A DNA stretch of 64,000 nt. It comes from Escarpia spicata (taxonomy: Eukaryota > Annelida > Polychaeta > Sabellida > Siboglinidae). Numbering within the stretch: the first letter of the stretch is position 1; each line of letters starts with the position of its first letter. The position numbers and the translations under genes are program-made. Under the pieces are notes generated by a model. The model was not told where the DNA came from. It saw nothing but the letters and a program-made list of their open reading frames with translations, and did not search any database. Below are positions 13,501 through 22,624 of this stretch, piece after piece. The stretch covers positions 47,039,488-47,103,487 of the forward strand of contig OZ023213.1 of assembly GCA_963995525.1 (NCBI GenBank). Direction: 5' to 3'.

Positions 13501-16500
13501 TAGCTTAGTTGGCATGGGATGACCTTCAAATCAGTATCCTGTGCTCAATGACTTATAGCACAGAAAAATGCTGTTTTATAGAAATATCAAAATTATGCAA
13601 TATTATTATCGTGTTATTGTAGCACTGTAGTGTGTGTAGGCCCTACCAAGTACTGTATGTGTGCAGCCACTACCAGGAAGTGTTGACAACAACCAGTATA
13701 AATGTACACAAACACATAGCAGATATGATTAATTTGAAGCTTACTTCCTCATTTGCATCCACTGCAAGGAGAACGGAGAAGGAATGCAGCCACTACAGGT
13801 GTGTGCACACCTCTAAACTAATTAAGATATTTATTCATCCAATCCTAGTTACCAGACACCCCCTCATAAACAATCCGGGGGTCTAAATACATCAACTGGG
13901 GGAATGAAATATCAGCCACTGCCCTTGGACAAGTGGAAATTTTAATAAAGGGAATGTTTGGCAATTTTTGTATGGCTGACTCAAAAGGAGCTATAAGCAC
14001 ATGTTACTAAACTGTCAATTCTCTTAATTTAGTATTTCAAATTACATCTAAATTAATACTTTGTTTCAATTTTTAATGATGTATATATATATTATATTAT
14101 TTAGAAACAGTATCCATGGGAATTCTTAAATATAGGAACAGTTTACAGGTCAGGACTCCAGCCGTGTTCAATGATGTCATCTGGGCACCATTTCATGAAC
14201 AAATTTATGAACTCGTAAGCCCAGTTTTGCTCTTTAAAATTGATTTTTCTCATTAACTGTGATCTTATATACTGAAAACTATCAGCACCAGGTTGCGCCA
14301 CGAGGAAACTTTAGCTGGTGTCTCATGGAAATAGTGTCCTCTGTGATACAGATCAGTAACATTTTTATATATGTTTACCAACAGAATCTGTTTAATGATG
14401 GATTTTCCTTATGAGCCCAACATCTTAGTGAAATGGTCCGCAGATCTTTTCAGTTTGAGTGATGGCTGTTTTACAGTTGAAAATTATAACTGCTTCATCT
14501 GTTATTAGTTACGAGAGGGCTATTGTAATGTTTAGGTGACAATTATGTAATTGTAATATACAATATATAAATTTGTAATTGTTGTAGTAATTGTATTTCT
14601 GTGACTCTGTAACAGTGAACATGAATTCACGTAATCCAGTAATAATATGGAATAATAAATTATAAACAATGTATTTGTCAACATAGCTTTGTATGAGATT
14701 GTAACTGACTTTTTTTAAGTGTACTGTAATAGATTTTTAGTAGCTGCCATAATTACAATAATTACTTTTCCGACATTATGTGTTTAATTTGTCTTATAGC
14801 ATTGTGTAATTGTTGAATGTTTAGTTATTTTTTTTTTTAAAGCTAATGGTGTTCCAAAACCAAGTAATTGTATCTATAGACCATTGTAAACGAACCAACC
14901 CTCATTGTTTAAAACGTAATTCTGAAATTTAAGATATTTGAGAGTAACATGAATGTATCCAATTGATGTTAGTTGGGGGTAAACAGTCTGAATCCAGCAC
15001 CCAACCCCAACATAGATGCTGACCCCAAATACCCCCTACCGACCACTAGACATTCTATCACTTGACTGAAATAAATCAACAGTCAACCATCCAGGGCATG
15101 TGTATGTACACCTACAATCTGGTATCCTTAGTTGCTCCCAGATGGACTACACTCACTCCAGAGTCACTCCCCAATCATGCCTCCCTGTCCTGGGATTCCA
15201 GGGATTTGCCTGCCCTGGGCATGCCATTTATTTCCCACAATCTTTCCTGCAATATAGAGCGTCACTGTTGAGTTGCTAATAGGTACTGATATCTTCAGAA
15301 AACATGTCAAGTCAACAGACAAGTCTGACTAATTCCTCAGCTATGCCAACAGTGTGTTTATTTGTAAACAATCTTGAGCATGTTGTTGTGACTCCACCTC
15401 TCTGCGTTAACAGTGAGTGTGTTGGTGTGACTCCACCTCTCTGCGTTAATAGTGAGCGTGTTGTTGTGACTCCACCTCTGTGTTAATAGTGAGTGTGTTG
15501 GTGTGACTCCACCTCTCTGCATTAACAGTGAGTGTGTTGGTGTGACTCCACCTCTCTGCGTTAACAGTGAGTGTGTTGGTGTGACTCCACCTCTCTGCGT
15601 TAACAGTGAGTGTGTTGGTGTGACTCCACCTCTCTGCGTTAATAGTGAGCGTGTTGTTGTGACTCCACCTCTCTGTGTTAATCTTGAGTGTGTTGTTGTG
15701 GCTCCACCCCTTTGTGTTAATCTGGCATGCTAGATTGTTAGTGTTACTAACAGTATACAACAAAAATAAGAAATAAAAGGCTACTGGTTTACTGCGTGAA
15801 GTAAGTCCGAATTTGGTACAGAAGAATTTGTCTTGGTGACCACAATCCTTAATTTCCCGATCCATCCAGGAACATAACTGATCATTTACTTTTTAGATTA
15901 GAAAGGCAATGTGTCTGACCCATCTACTTATTAGTCTGGTAAGCCTTTGGGGGTCAAGGACATTGGGTTCTAACAGAAAATAATTTATATTTTATTTTAA
16001 CCATCTTGTTAAGTCACCATTTTTTTGCTAAACTGGCATAAGATGTTAAGTTTTGATCAGTGAAAATAAATACTGCTTAGTGAAACATTAGGAAAACTTA
16101 ATATTTTTCGCCATGGTCTCTCAAGCTTCCCAGTGAAAAGACTAAACAAATTGTTTGGCCAACATGACATCTCTGCAGGATCTGTGGCCTTCAATAATAC
16201 CTGTTATCATTATAACTGTATACCTACTGCGTAAATTCTTTTACAGTGGTCTTGAGTGACCTGCTCATAAATCAGTAATTACTCATGTAAGATGTCTGCC
16301 TGGGAGGGGGGGGGGCAAGACTATAGATCTGTGTCAGTCCTGGCTGATTATTTTCATGTGTAACCAGGGTAAAACAAATAACAGTGGTGCAAGTCTACCA
16401 AAATGTTATCAGACCAACAAAAGCTTCCCACACGGTGGTTTGGTTGTTCATTGGCACTGGACAAATGTAGACTGTAATTAAGAAAATTATTGAACATTTT

Positions 16501-19163
16501 CACTACCCAAAACACCCATTTATTTGTCAACTTCTGAAATTGTTTATATCATTTATTTTGACATGCCTGTTGAACAATCTAACAATAGATTGTGATTAAG
16601 CCACAATTAAAAGCATTTGATTTAAATTTGGCAGTGTGCATGCTCTATCATCCAAAGTCACAAAGTTCAGACAAGCAGAAATTTGGCATGACCATCAGAT
16701 TTCCTAATTTTCTTGTGGTCCACACCCACTGAAGTTAATGTTACCTCAGACATGTTGTTTAGGTGCACATGTTTTGTTCTTCAAGTTCATCAATATTGAT
16801 CTTATAGCATTACATGCCTAGCAGTGTGTCTAATCACCACAAACTTAGTCGCAAGACAACGTCAGTCAACAAATATTGACATTTGATACACAAAACAGCA
16901 CCAAGAAAGTAAAGTAAAACTACTGAAAGGTAAAGGTTCTGTGCAGTAAAGGCAACTGTGTGGGCACCAAAACGAGTTATACAATCTAACCATAAATTTG
17001 CCAATGCAATCTTGAAACATCATGCCTGTGGTTTACTCAGAATAATAAAGTGGGAGATTCTAGTGAAAGCTTATAGTTCCCTGTGTCTGACATATATTGA
17101 TACATGCCCTTGATGCTTCGCCAATAAGAGTCTAAAGCTTCTTCAATGAAACTGCAGTGTTTGTTTTCTGCAGCATTTATGAATATGCCAACTCATATGT
17201 TGGGTTTCTTGTATTCCGTTTGATTCAGAATCACACTTGTAACAAATGTAATGCCATACAGTGCACTATGTGGATGCAACAGTTTTAGTAGTTATAGCGC
17301 CAAAACAAACTAAACACTAGAGAAAATATTCTCAGTTTGGCGGTTGGCGTATTGTGAAGAGTAGGCATTGGAAAGTTAACATCAAGCTTTCTATCACAAA
17401 AAACAGGGTCCATGTACAACAAAATTAATATAAAGTTCTTAATCATGACTGTATTAAATTTTCAGTATAGTCACTAGGTAATGCTACCAATTCACATTAC
17501 AAAATGAAACTTAGTCAACATAATATTGATTCTGGGTATGTCATATTTCTTTGTAAACGACGAACCTAATACGAGCCTAGAGGTAACTTCAAACAAAGTT
17601 CTGTAGAATAGTGGAAAATGAACATGACAAACCTGAAAAGTGGCGCCCCACCTCAAAGAAATGTTTACTATCACTCAAAATGGTGTTAACATGAACGCTA
17701 GTGATATACTAACTTATTTTTTACAATTTTGTTTAATTCAGTATGAAATCATTGGACAAACTAATAATTTGTTTTAATATTGGCCGGGTTCAGGTCCTCA
17801 CATTTCAGACTAATTTCAAGAAGCAAACCTACGAAGTATTATGGAAAATATTGTTCATGGCTCCAAGATTTGAATGGGCAGCAAGAATTAAGTTGCATGT
17901 TACCACTAAACGCTCCAAAGTAAGTGTTAATTCTTGCTGCCTACGAAGTATTCACAAACTGGAGCGCTTTTTGAGCATTACAAAATGTAAGTTCGCATAT
18001 TGCGTAATATCCAATCATAAAGACTGCTCAAAGCACTTTACAGTTTACACTTTACTCCCTGGCAAACCTGTTCAATCAAACATCATCTCAACTTCTTTTG
18101 GAAGCTTTGAGACAAGCTGTAATTAATGCACAAAGAATATTCGTTCACAAATATTCACCACTGTCTATAGCCAGACACTCATGAACAGAATGTATGCCTA
18201 TCGGATTCTCACAAAATTCCAAAGAAAACCAATGCCCAATTCTGTTCTTAAATATATTCTTCAGTTTGCACTTGGAAAATTTAAAATATATCTGTAAAGT
18301 CAGTCAACCTTGTGTAGACGGAAGCTTTCGCAAACTGTAGGTTATGCATAAACAAGTTAATAAAATTTACAATGGAAAACAGTGCTCATGAATTGTAATT
18401 GTTCAAGGACAATTAATTTAATTGGTCTCAAATGTTAAACTATGTATTCACTTAGCATCACAGATAGTTGGAAATTGTAAATGGCTACACAATTTCCATA
18501 ATTTGTTTGTCTTAGACTAACGGCATGTTGTTACTCTTTTACAGAGTCAATGATTCTTTACAAACTGTTTTTGCTAATTGTGAAACCAAGTTTTTATCTT
18601 CTATGTGTGTAACAAAACTAAAGCTCACATGAAATGCCCCACCTGTGATGTTAGCAGCATACAAAACAGTGACAGGTTTAAGTTCTTGGAAAGCCATATA
18701 ATTAGGAGCCTACAACAAATCAAGTTTGACTTAACATATTCACAAACATAGATGGAGCAGTTTGCATTTAAATAAATAGAAGTCTTCTTTTCACTGTTTT
18801 GTTGTTTGCGTATTGATGTCAAATCGACAAACTGTCAAACTATCTTACTATGTCGACAACTAGACTAGTGACGATCAGTGACAATGTAGCGTTTTAAAGC
18901 ACAATTAAAACAACTTTAAATCACTACATCATAGCAAAGCTGTTTCTCTGGCTCATCATGGTAATACAACATGCTCTCACCTCTGATTCACGGATTTCTT
19001 TCTGTGTAATTTCTTCCGAAGTGGAGCAGACAGTACGCAATCCATCCAACTGTTTTGCCGTAATGTCTATCATACTCTGGGTCATATGACAGAGCTCGAT
19101 CGCTCTTTTGATCGCATCGTCGCGTTCATTCGTCATGCTACTCCGTTCTGTGCGCTCAGACAT
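452..19163 (-). CDS. KSR: Kinase suppressor of Ras (KSR), N-terminal part, 7 exons, continues off the left edge
   Basis: KSR is a scaffold pseudokinase that brings RAF, MEK and ERK together downstream of Ras, in the cytoplasm and at the plasma membrane. Exons on the minus strand: 19163-18981, 10106-9966, 9134-8990, 8602-8119, 5444-5248, 4311-4236, 532-452. Every intron is GT-AG and every phase matches (0,0,1,2,1,2,2), giving 435 codons with no stop. The start ATG has an in-frame TAG five codons upstream. Residues about 1-157 match the KSR CA1 coiled-coil/SAM region, with the family motif TQKEIR. Residues 158-383 are Pro/Ser-rich with KSKSHE at 298-303, the conserved 14-3-3 site region. Residues 408-435 begin the C1 zinc finger (H408, C419, C422, C432, C435). 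The rest of C1 and the kinase-like domain must lie left of position 1. RAF also has a C1 domain, but RAF lacks CA1 and starts with a Ras-binding domain, so KSR is the clear choice. Confidence 0.93.
533..1020. repeat. Minisatellite, 30-bp unit, abutting the KSR exon 7 acceptor
   Basis: About 16 imperfect copies of a unit read on the plus strand as gacaacaaccacactggctt followed by agtcctgatt. On the gene strand the unit reads as a weak pyrimidine tract (GGTTGTTGTCA) ending in CAG, and the true exon 7 acceptor GGTTGTTGTCACCAG is the last unit of the array. Confidence 0.9.
1125..2430. repeat. Minisatellite, 62-bp unit, about 21 copies
   Basis: The unit contains cgacctacttaacccaccat, then tccatcagtgacattg, then tctgctctgactgtac. 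Copies differ at a few fixed sites (acacaagcat against actcacagccat; ttttat against ttccat), and these variants are interleaved along the array. It lies in KSR intron 6 and has no coding potential. Confidence 0.95.
2431..3730. other. KSR intron 6, unique AT-rich part
   Basis: No exon, RNA or repeat family recognised. There is a short pyrimidine stretch at about 2800-2840. Two small open frames at 3148-3458 overlap on opposite strands and show no domain. Confidence 0.5.
3735..4150. repeat. Degenerate tandem repeat, about 40-bp unit
   Basis: Around ten diverged copies built on tgattggtcacttacattcc plus aacccaagttatctggtcc. It contains many CCAAT-type pentamers (attgg) only because of the repetition. 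It sits upstream of KSR exon 7 in intron 6 and ends about 85 bp from exon 6. Confidence 0.7.
4236..4311 (-). CDS. KSR: KSR exon 6 (first zinc ligand of C1)
   Basis: A 76-bp exon for residues 384-408. The acceptor is GTTGTGTTGCCAG and the donor CACAG|GTACGT, a strong site. It ends ...SISH, so its last His would be the first zinc ligand of the C1 finger whose Cys pairs are on exon 7. Phases match on both sides. Confidence 0.8.
4872..5061. repeat. 67-bp direct repeat, 2.8 copies
   Basis: Three nearly identical copies start gtggtcaagactttaaaata, at 4872, 4939 and 5006, which is exactly 67 bp apart. The near identity suggests a recent duplication. KSR intron 5. Confidence 0.95.
5248..5444 (-). 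CDS. KSR: KSR exon 5 (linker before C1)
   Basis: Codes residues 318-383. The acceptor is CTTGTCCCTGTAG and the donor AAACAAAA|GTAAGAC. The entry phase (two bases from exon 4) and the exit phase (one base into exon 6) both fit. The sequence is basic and Ser/Pro-rich (SSPKRSPPYKHHDQ) and is not conserved enough to align by itself, so the call rests on splice signals, phase and position. Confidence 0.75.
5445..8118 (-). other. KSR intron 4
   Basis: Holds two copies of a dispersed repeat with a palindromic GTTGCCTAGCAAC core (5493-5505 and 5675-5687), a related segment at about 6150-6290 that reappears near 53880-54000, an AT palindrome at about 7275-7310 and the TG tract listed separately. No exon seen. 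Confidence 0.6.
7515..7665. repeat. (TG)n/(TA) microsatellite
   Basis: An interrupted gt/ta tract. It creates spurious Cys-Val or His-Thr open frames on both strands. Confidence 0.95.
8119..8602 (-). CDS. KSR: KSR exon 4 (Pro/Ser-rich linker with KSKSHE)
   Basis: Codes residues 157-317. It is low in hydrophobic residues and rich in Ser, Pro, Thr and His, with SP/TP sites such as RTPSPSAPSPPSPP and YTPPPTPTLVK that could be proline-directed kinase targets. KSKSHESQL at 298-306 equals the KSR1/2 motif RSKSHE, which in KSR1 is the C-TAK1/14-3-3 regulatory site. The GC content is clearly higher than in the flanking introns. Confidence 0.93.
8722..8988. repeat. Minisatellite, about 30-bp unit, starting at the KSR exon 3 donor
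   Basis: About nine diverged copies; on the plus strand ctctgacctcattacc followed by ttcccaccccac. On the gene strand units read GTAATGAGGTCAGAGGG or GTTAGTGAGGTCAG. The exon 3 donor region GTGAGTGGAGGTCATGGGG is the outermost unit, so the array begins at the splice site. Confidence 0.8.
8990..9134 (-). CDS. KSR: KSR exon 3 (end of CA1/SAM)
   Basis: Codes residues 109-156 plus one base. VERLLGMNDHDLTRLMSRF matches the KSR SAM helix LEDLLEMTDEQVCETVEKY. The donor is ACAG|GTGAGTGG. A minisatellite with donor-like units begins directly at this donor. Confidence 0.9.
9229..9555 (-). mobile_element. tRNA-derived SINE, full-length copy
   Basis: Read on the minus strand: gagcgcagtggcacagtgc with an A-box-like start and ggttt-type B box, a central part (gttgctccagttcactcagc, tggctatagac, gtcgagatggtgttcgattg) and a 3' end rich in ttacctttac. 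Same family as the copies at 18.0, 44.7, 47.4, 52.7 and 63.9 kb. In KSR intron 2. Confidence 0.85.
9966..10106 (-). CDS. KSR: KSR exon 2 (CA1/SAM)
   Basis: Codes residues 62-108, phase 0 to 0. It starts GKLIKLFGKQL and includes FPKIQQWLKVVGI, matching KSKLVKYFSRQL and FPQLRHWFRIV in KSR2. The acceptor is TTGATTCAG and the donor CAG|GTAGGT. It was too short for an ORF scan and was found by similarity and phase. Confidence 0.9.
15378..15722. repeat. Minisatellite, 39-bp unit, open on both strands
   Basis: About nine copies of gtgtgttggtgtgactccac then ctctctgcgttaacagtga. Because 39 is a multiple of three, the plus frame reads repeats of VTPPLCVNSECVG and the minus frame repeats of TLTVNAERWSHTN. 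No start context, splice sites or domain supports translation. Confidence 0.9.
17989..18195 (-). mobile_element. tRNA-derived SINE, 5'-truncated copy
   Basis: Minus-strand match to the 3' two thirds of the same SINE family (ggctatagacagtgg, gtttgccagggagtaaagtg, gctttgagcag). The tRNA-like head is missing. In KSR intron 1. Confidence 0.75.
18981..19163 (-). CDS. KSR: KSR exon 1 (start codon, CA1 coiled coil)
   Basis: Codes residues 1-61. The stretch from AIELCHMTQSMIDIT to TQKEIRESE aligns residue by residue with the start of vertebrate KSR2 (QNMIDLS...TQKEIRTLE, from memory). The donor is GAG|GTGAGAGC, phase 0. The segment is polar and heptad-like, as expected for the CA1 coiled coil that contacts RAF. 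Confidence 0.92.
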
Positions 19164-19735
19164 TTTCGGAATGTTCTAGTGCAAAATTGAAACAGTTGAT
19201 TATCACAGGACGCTGCATTCGCATCTTAAGGCCCCAATTTTTTTCAAGTCTCCGCAGACACTGGGATCAACATCGTAGCCATGTTGAAAACTCAAGTAAA
19301 TCTCGCGTGAGTGGTATTCGAACGTGACTAGACAAATGTCAACTAGCACCGGTCAATCGATCACTCCACGTTAGTTCTTTTCTGGCATAGGCATGTTATA
19401 GATCGAGCAATAACCATGCACGATGTTCCCAACAATTATTTACCCATTATTAATTATAATTACAATGCAATACTAAAACATTGACTTGTAGCCTTGGCAA
19501 AATTCGGTTCGTGATTCAACTGACAGTGACACAATTAAACCAATGAAACTTAAAGGGAATAAAAATATCTGAGGCTTGAATTCATGTTATATTACATGTA
19601 TCCTGCTATCTATTTCCATGTCCACCAAGCCAAAAACAAAACAAAAAATGGATTAGAAATTCCACATTTAATGCTGTGCATCCGGACATTTTCGAATATG
19701 CATATTTTTGGCGCACTTTTCGGGATGCCGAGATG

Positions 19736-19743
19736 TGACGTCA
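19736..19743. promoter_or_regulatory. Perfect CRE palindrome TGACGTCA
   Basis: The octamer lies about 570 bp upstream of the KSR start codon, in the region shared by the divergent KSR and RFC5 genes. It matches the full CREB/ATF site. A single short motif of this kind can occur by chance. Confidence 0.3.
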
Positions 19744-20185
19744 CTTATGACCCACCACTTGCATCAGGCCGACCCTTTCCATGCATTCAGGGCATGTTTA
19801 AAGTATAGCTTTTAGGTCGAAACGAGCGTCAGAATTAGTTATTGTGCAATATTCCGATAAAATACAAACACTATAGTCATCATAGAGGAACAAGCAGATA
19901 TCTTACCGTTCCACGTGAATCCAATTTTATTCAAAACAATGAATGCGAATGGGCCTACAGGTCGACTAGGTTTCGCTGAGCTTGGGCTCGTTTTCAGAAT
20001 AATTATATCGAATGCAACCAACGAGAGATAATCTACACCAATAAACATACATAGCAAACATTTATTGTATCCAGCTACACAAAGTAACGTGTATAATCTC
20101 ATAATATCACTAGAATATCGATGTATGAAGGAGGAGTTGTACAATTTATCATAACAACTTAAATCAGACAGTGAATTTCTATCGG

Positions 20186-20272
20186 TTCTGTTAGCTCAGT
20201 TGGTAAAGGCGTTGTTTCCTTGGCATTTATTTTGCAATCGGGTGACGCCGGTTCAATCCCGACACCAAGCCA
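20186..20272 (+). pseudogene. tRNA-like sequence (degenerate tRNA or SINE head)
   Basis: Has a good A box (TTAGCTCAGTTGGTAAAGGC) and B box (GGTTCAATCCC), and is followed by a run of seven T, a Pol III stop. The acceptor arms pair poorly and the distance from D arm to T arm is about 13 nt too long for a normal tRNA, so a working tRNA gene is unlikely. Confidence 0.45.
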
Positions 20273-20464
20273 CTGATTTTTTTACACTTTTTTGGGTTTA
20301 TGTTTTCACGAAGTAATATAAACCAAATTATTTTTTACTATGATGCACTGTTTGTAAATATTTTGGTAGTAATTATTTATTCACCACAAAAATTAAAATA
20401 TGGTAATTATATATAACGCGATGTTTCCTAATTTTATTTATCCAAACAAATATAATGTAATGGA

Positions 20465-20508
20465 TATATAATTTATTAATTGTATATATACAATTAATAA
20501 ATTATATA
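20465..20508. repeat. 44-bp perfect AT palindrome
   Basis: Centre at gtatatatac; both arms read tatataatttattaatt. It could extrude as a cruciform. It is followed by further ta repeats. Confidence 0.9.
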
Positions 20509-21329
20509 TATATATTGTATGATAATATATTGTAATTATATATGTGAAAACAAATGGTGATCTGTCTGGATAAGCAGTCATGTACAGCTATAGTCCCTAT
20601 AGTATAATTAGTCAATATATTTTAATATAGCTGTTTTTGACAAGCTACTTGGTGTACCCTTCCTCTTCCTACTGTACTAATACTATTCTTGTTTTCCATT
20701 CTCTAACGTACGCTCTCCAGGTATCTTTGGTTTTTGAACAATTCCGAAAATTAAATGAAAATAATATTTTTATCTACATAAAAGAACACACATTTTTTCA
20801 ACTTTTGGATTGATACCTATAGGCACCATGCGTGTATTATGTTATATTAAATAATGCTTGCGTGTTTTCGACAATAATATTAAGAATGATTATTACAGCA
20901 CATCGTACAAAATAGAAATGCACAATAAGACAAGTAGACCTAGAATAACATAATTGATTTATGGGAGTGGAATCCTTAACCAAGTTTAACATTTGTATGG
21001 AAAATCGAGCATACTACTTATGGATTTTGAAATTGACCAATCCTTTTTTTATGCGCCTCTGAGCTTGGTTTTCAAGGTTTTAGGCGTAATAGAAGTTATC
21101 TTATTATTATTATAATAAGATGTATTGCATCAGCAAAACATATTATTGCTATTGCTAATCTGGTGTACTTTAATTGTTGTATTATTACATTTATTCAGTT
21201 CGTTGTTTCCGTTTGAGTGCCATATTTTATACATGCAAAACAATTAAGGCCGAGACTAAAATCTTAGGTCGAGACGAGCGAATTATAACAAATGACACTA
21301 CCTCATGGCGCCTTGGTATCCTAGGCGAA

Positions 21330-21746
21330 GGTAGTCTCGTTTAACCGACTCTCGACCGGCTGTGTGACTTCGCCGGAAAACAGATACATACGCGAGTCTG
21401 GCCGAGAACCCGCGTTATGACCGCGCGTATCTAGTACCGCTCCTACGGTGCTCTTAGCCACAGAGATCAGTTTCTCTTCGGTGAACTTTATATATTAATT
21501 GGCGGCTACATAATATTATACGTGCTGGATATATAGCAGTCCGACCATCGCGCGCAAAATCGATTGCACTTTCTTTAGTTTAATTAGTTTTTGGTTGGTA
21601 TTTATATTATGTTTATTCACACCTAGTCTTTTATTCACACCTAATCTTTTGTTTCTGCTCGGGTATAAGCAAGACAACGTCATTACAACATATTTGACAG
21701 CTACGAGAGGTCGCAGCCGGGCGAGAGTCGGTTAAGTTATTCTAGG
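21330..21746. mobile_element. MITE-like element with terminal inverted repeats
   Basis: The left arm tctcgtttaaccgactctcg...ccggctg faces the right arm cagccgggcgagagtcggtt, about 420 bp apart, with no coding capacity. The same terminus recurs at 42728-42772 (cgggcgagagtcggttaagc), which supports a dispersed element. Confidence 0.65.
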
Positions 21747-22544
21747 CATATATATAGTGGTATTGCTGCCACCTCACGGAGCCTTGATAGTCTATGCTAC
21801 TTGAAAATCAATTTTGTGTACGCTGCCAGAAGCAAATGTATTGGGCGAGCAGCCAATCAGCGTCGTTATTGAGATTCTGAATCCAAAAATAAATTAGGAT
21901 TTAACTTTTTTTGTATACCACTTGTGTATACACAACTTATATAAGTTGAGTCTTGTTTAATTTTTATTGTTAGCCTGAGAGCCAATCATCGTCTCTACCC
22001 GGATTCAGGGTAAACCGGGATCAGTGTCGTGCAGTGAAATCCAGTGTTATCTTCCAGGGGGTAGAACGCGGCGTCTGGATAATCGAGGCAAAGGCGAAGA
22101 CGAACGAAGCTATAGCGCATGTGAAACTGGTACATAAATACAGAAAACGAACCGTTAATATTTCCACGAAAGCGCGGAAGTTTATCCCCAAATCGGGGCA
22201 AATGTTCGGGAACTTCGAACAGAATTTGCGCTTAATAATTAAAAACACATTAGCTAGAAAACCAAACATTTTGTGAGCTACAAATGGTAGCGCCATCTCG
22301 CGGCAACCTCTCGGTGCCTCGTTAATTGAGGCTACGTGAATTTTGGAAAGTCTTGTAACAAATTGTTGAAATAACGGTGCAGTCTCCTAGTGATAGCTAG
22401 CTATTTCTGGAAATATTTCTAGTACCACACGTTAAACAAATGTTTTAAATGATAACAAAACAGTACGATTTGAATAATCCTGACTGGCTGCTGCCCGCGT
22501 CACATCAAGGAGTGATCGGTTACTGTAGACTGGAAAGGAATAAA

Positions 22545-22552
22545 CCGCGAAA
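22545..22552 (-). promoter_or_regulatory. Candidate E2F site in the RFC5 5' leader
   Basis: CCGCGAAA on the plus strand is TTTCGCGG in reverse, matching TTTSGCGS. It lies 22 bp before the RFC5 start codon. S-phase replication genes are commonly E2F targets, so the position is sensible, but the call rests on one octamer. Confidence 0.35.
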
Positions 22553-22574
22553 GCTGAACAAGCACATTGATAAG

Positions 22575-22624
22575 ATGGAAACGGGTGATGGGAAGAAGCG
22601 GATCACAGAATCGACATTGCCTTG
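22575..22624 (+). CDS. RFC5: RFC5 exon 1 (start)
   Basis: [17 protein letters not shown]; the final W codon is split TG|G by the intron. ATG context is AAGATGG. The LPW-VEKYRP junction equals the human protein, which fixes this start exon despite the 3-kb first intron. Donor CCTTG|GTAATAC. Confidence 0.9.

Larger units (their letters stand above)
10107..18980 (-). other. KSR intron 1 (8.9 kb)
   Basis: The long first intron typical of animal signalling genes. Apart from the 39-bp minisatellite at 15.4 kb and a truncated SINE at 18.0 kb it is AT-rich unique sequence. No exon, RNA gene or conserved motif recognised; the small open frames at 10.5-10.9, 12.2-12.9, 13.6, 15.1 and 17.5-18.1 kb show no domain. 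Confidence 0.6.
19164..22544. other. Divergent intergenic region between KSR and RFC5
   Basis: About 3.4 kb between the two start codons, and so holding both 5' ends. It contains a tRNA-like sequence at 20.19 kb, a 44-bp AT palindrome at 20.47 kb, a terminal-inverted-repeat element at 21.33-21.75 kb and two copies of agccaatca at about 21.85 and 21.97 kb. No TATA box is placed convincingly for either gene. The two overlapping open frames at 22.02-22.30 kb have no recognisable product. Confidence 0.6.

Noticed and set aside
17743..18126. 127-codon plus-strand ORF
   Set aside because: Its second half is antisense SINE sequence; the rest has no similarity.
20186..20272. Functional tRNA gene
   Set aside because: A and B boxes are good, but the acceptor stem does not pair and the spacing is too long for a normal tRNA.
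22021..22296. Overlapping ORFs on both strands upstream of RFC5
   Set aside because: No recognisable domain, not in phase with RFC5 exon 1, no splice support.
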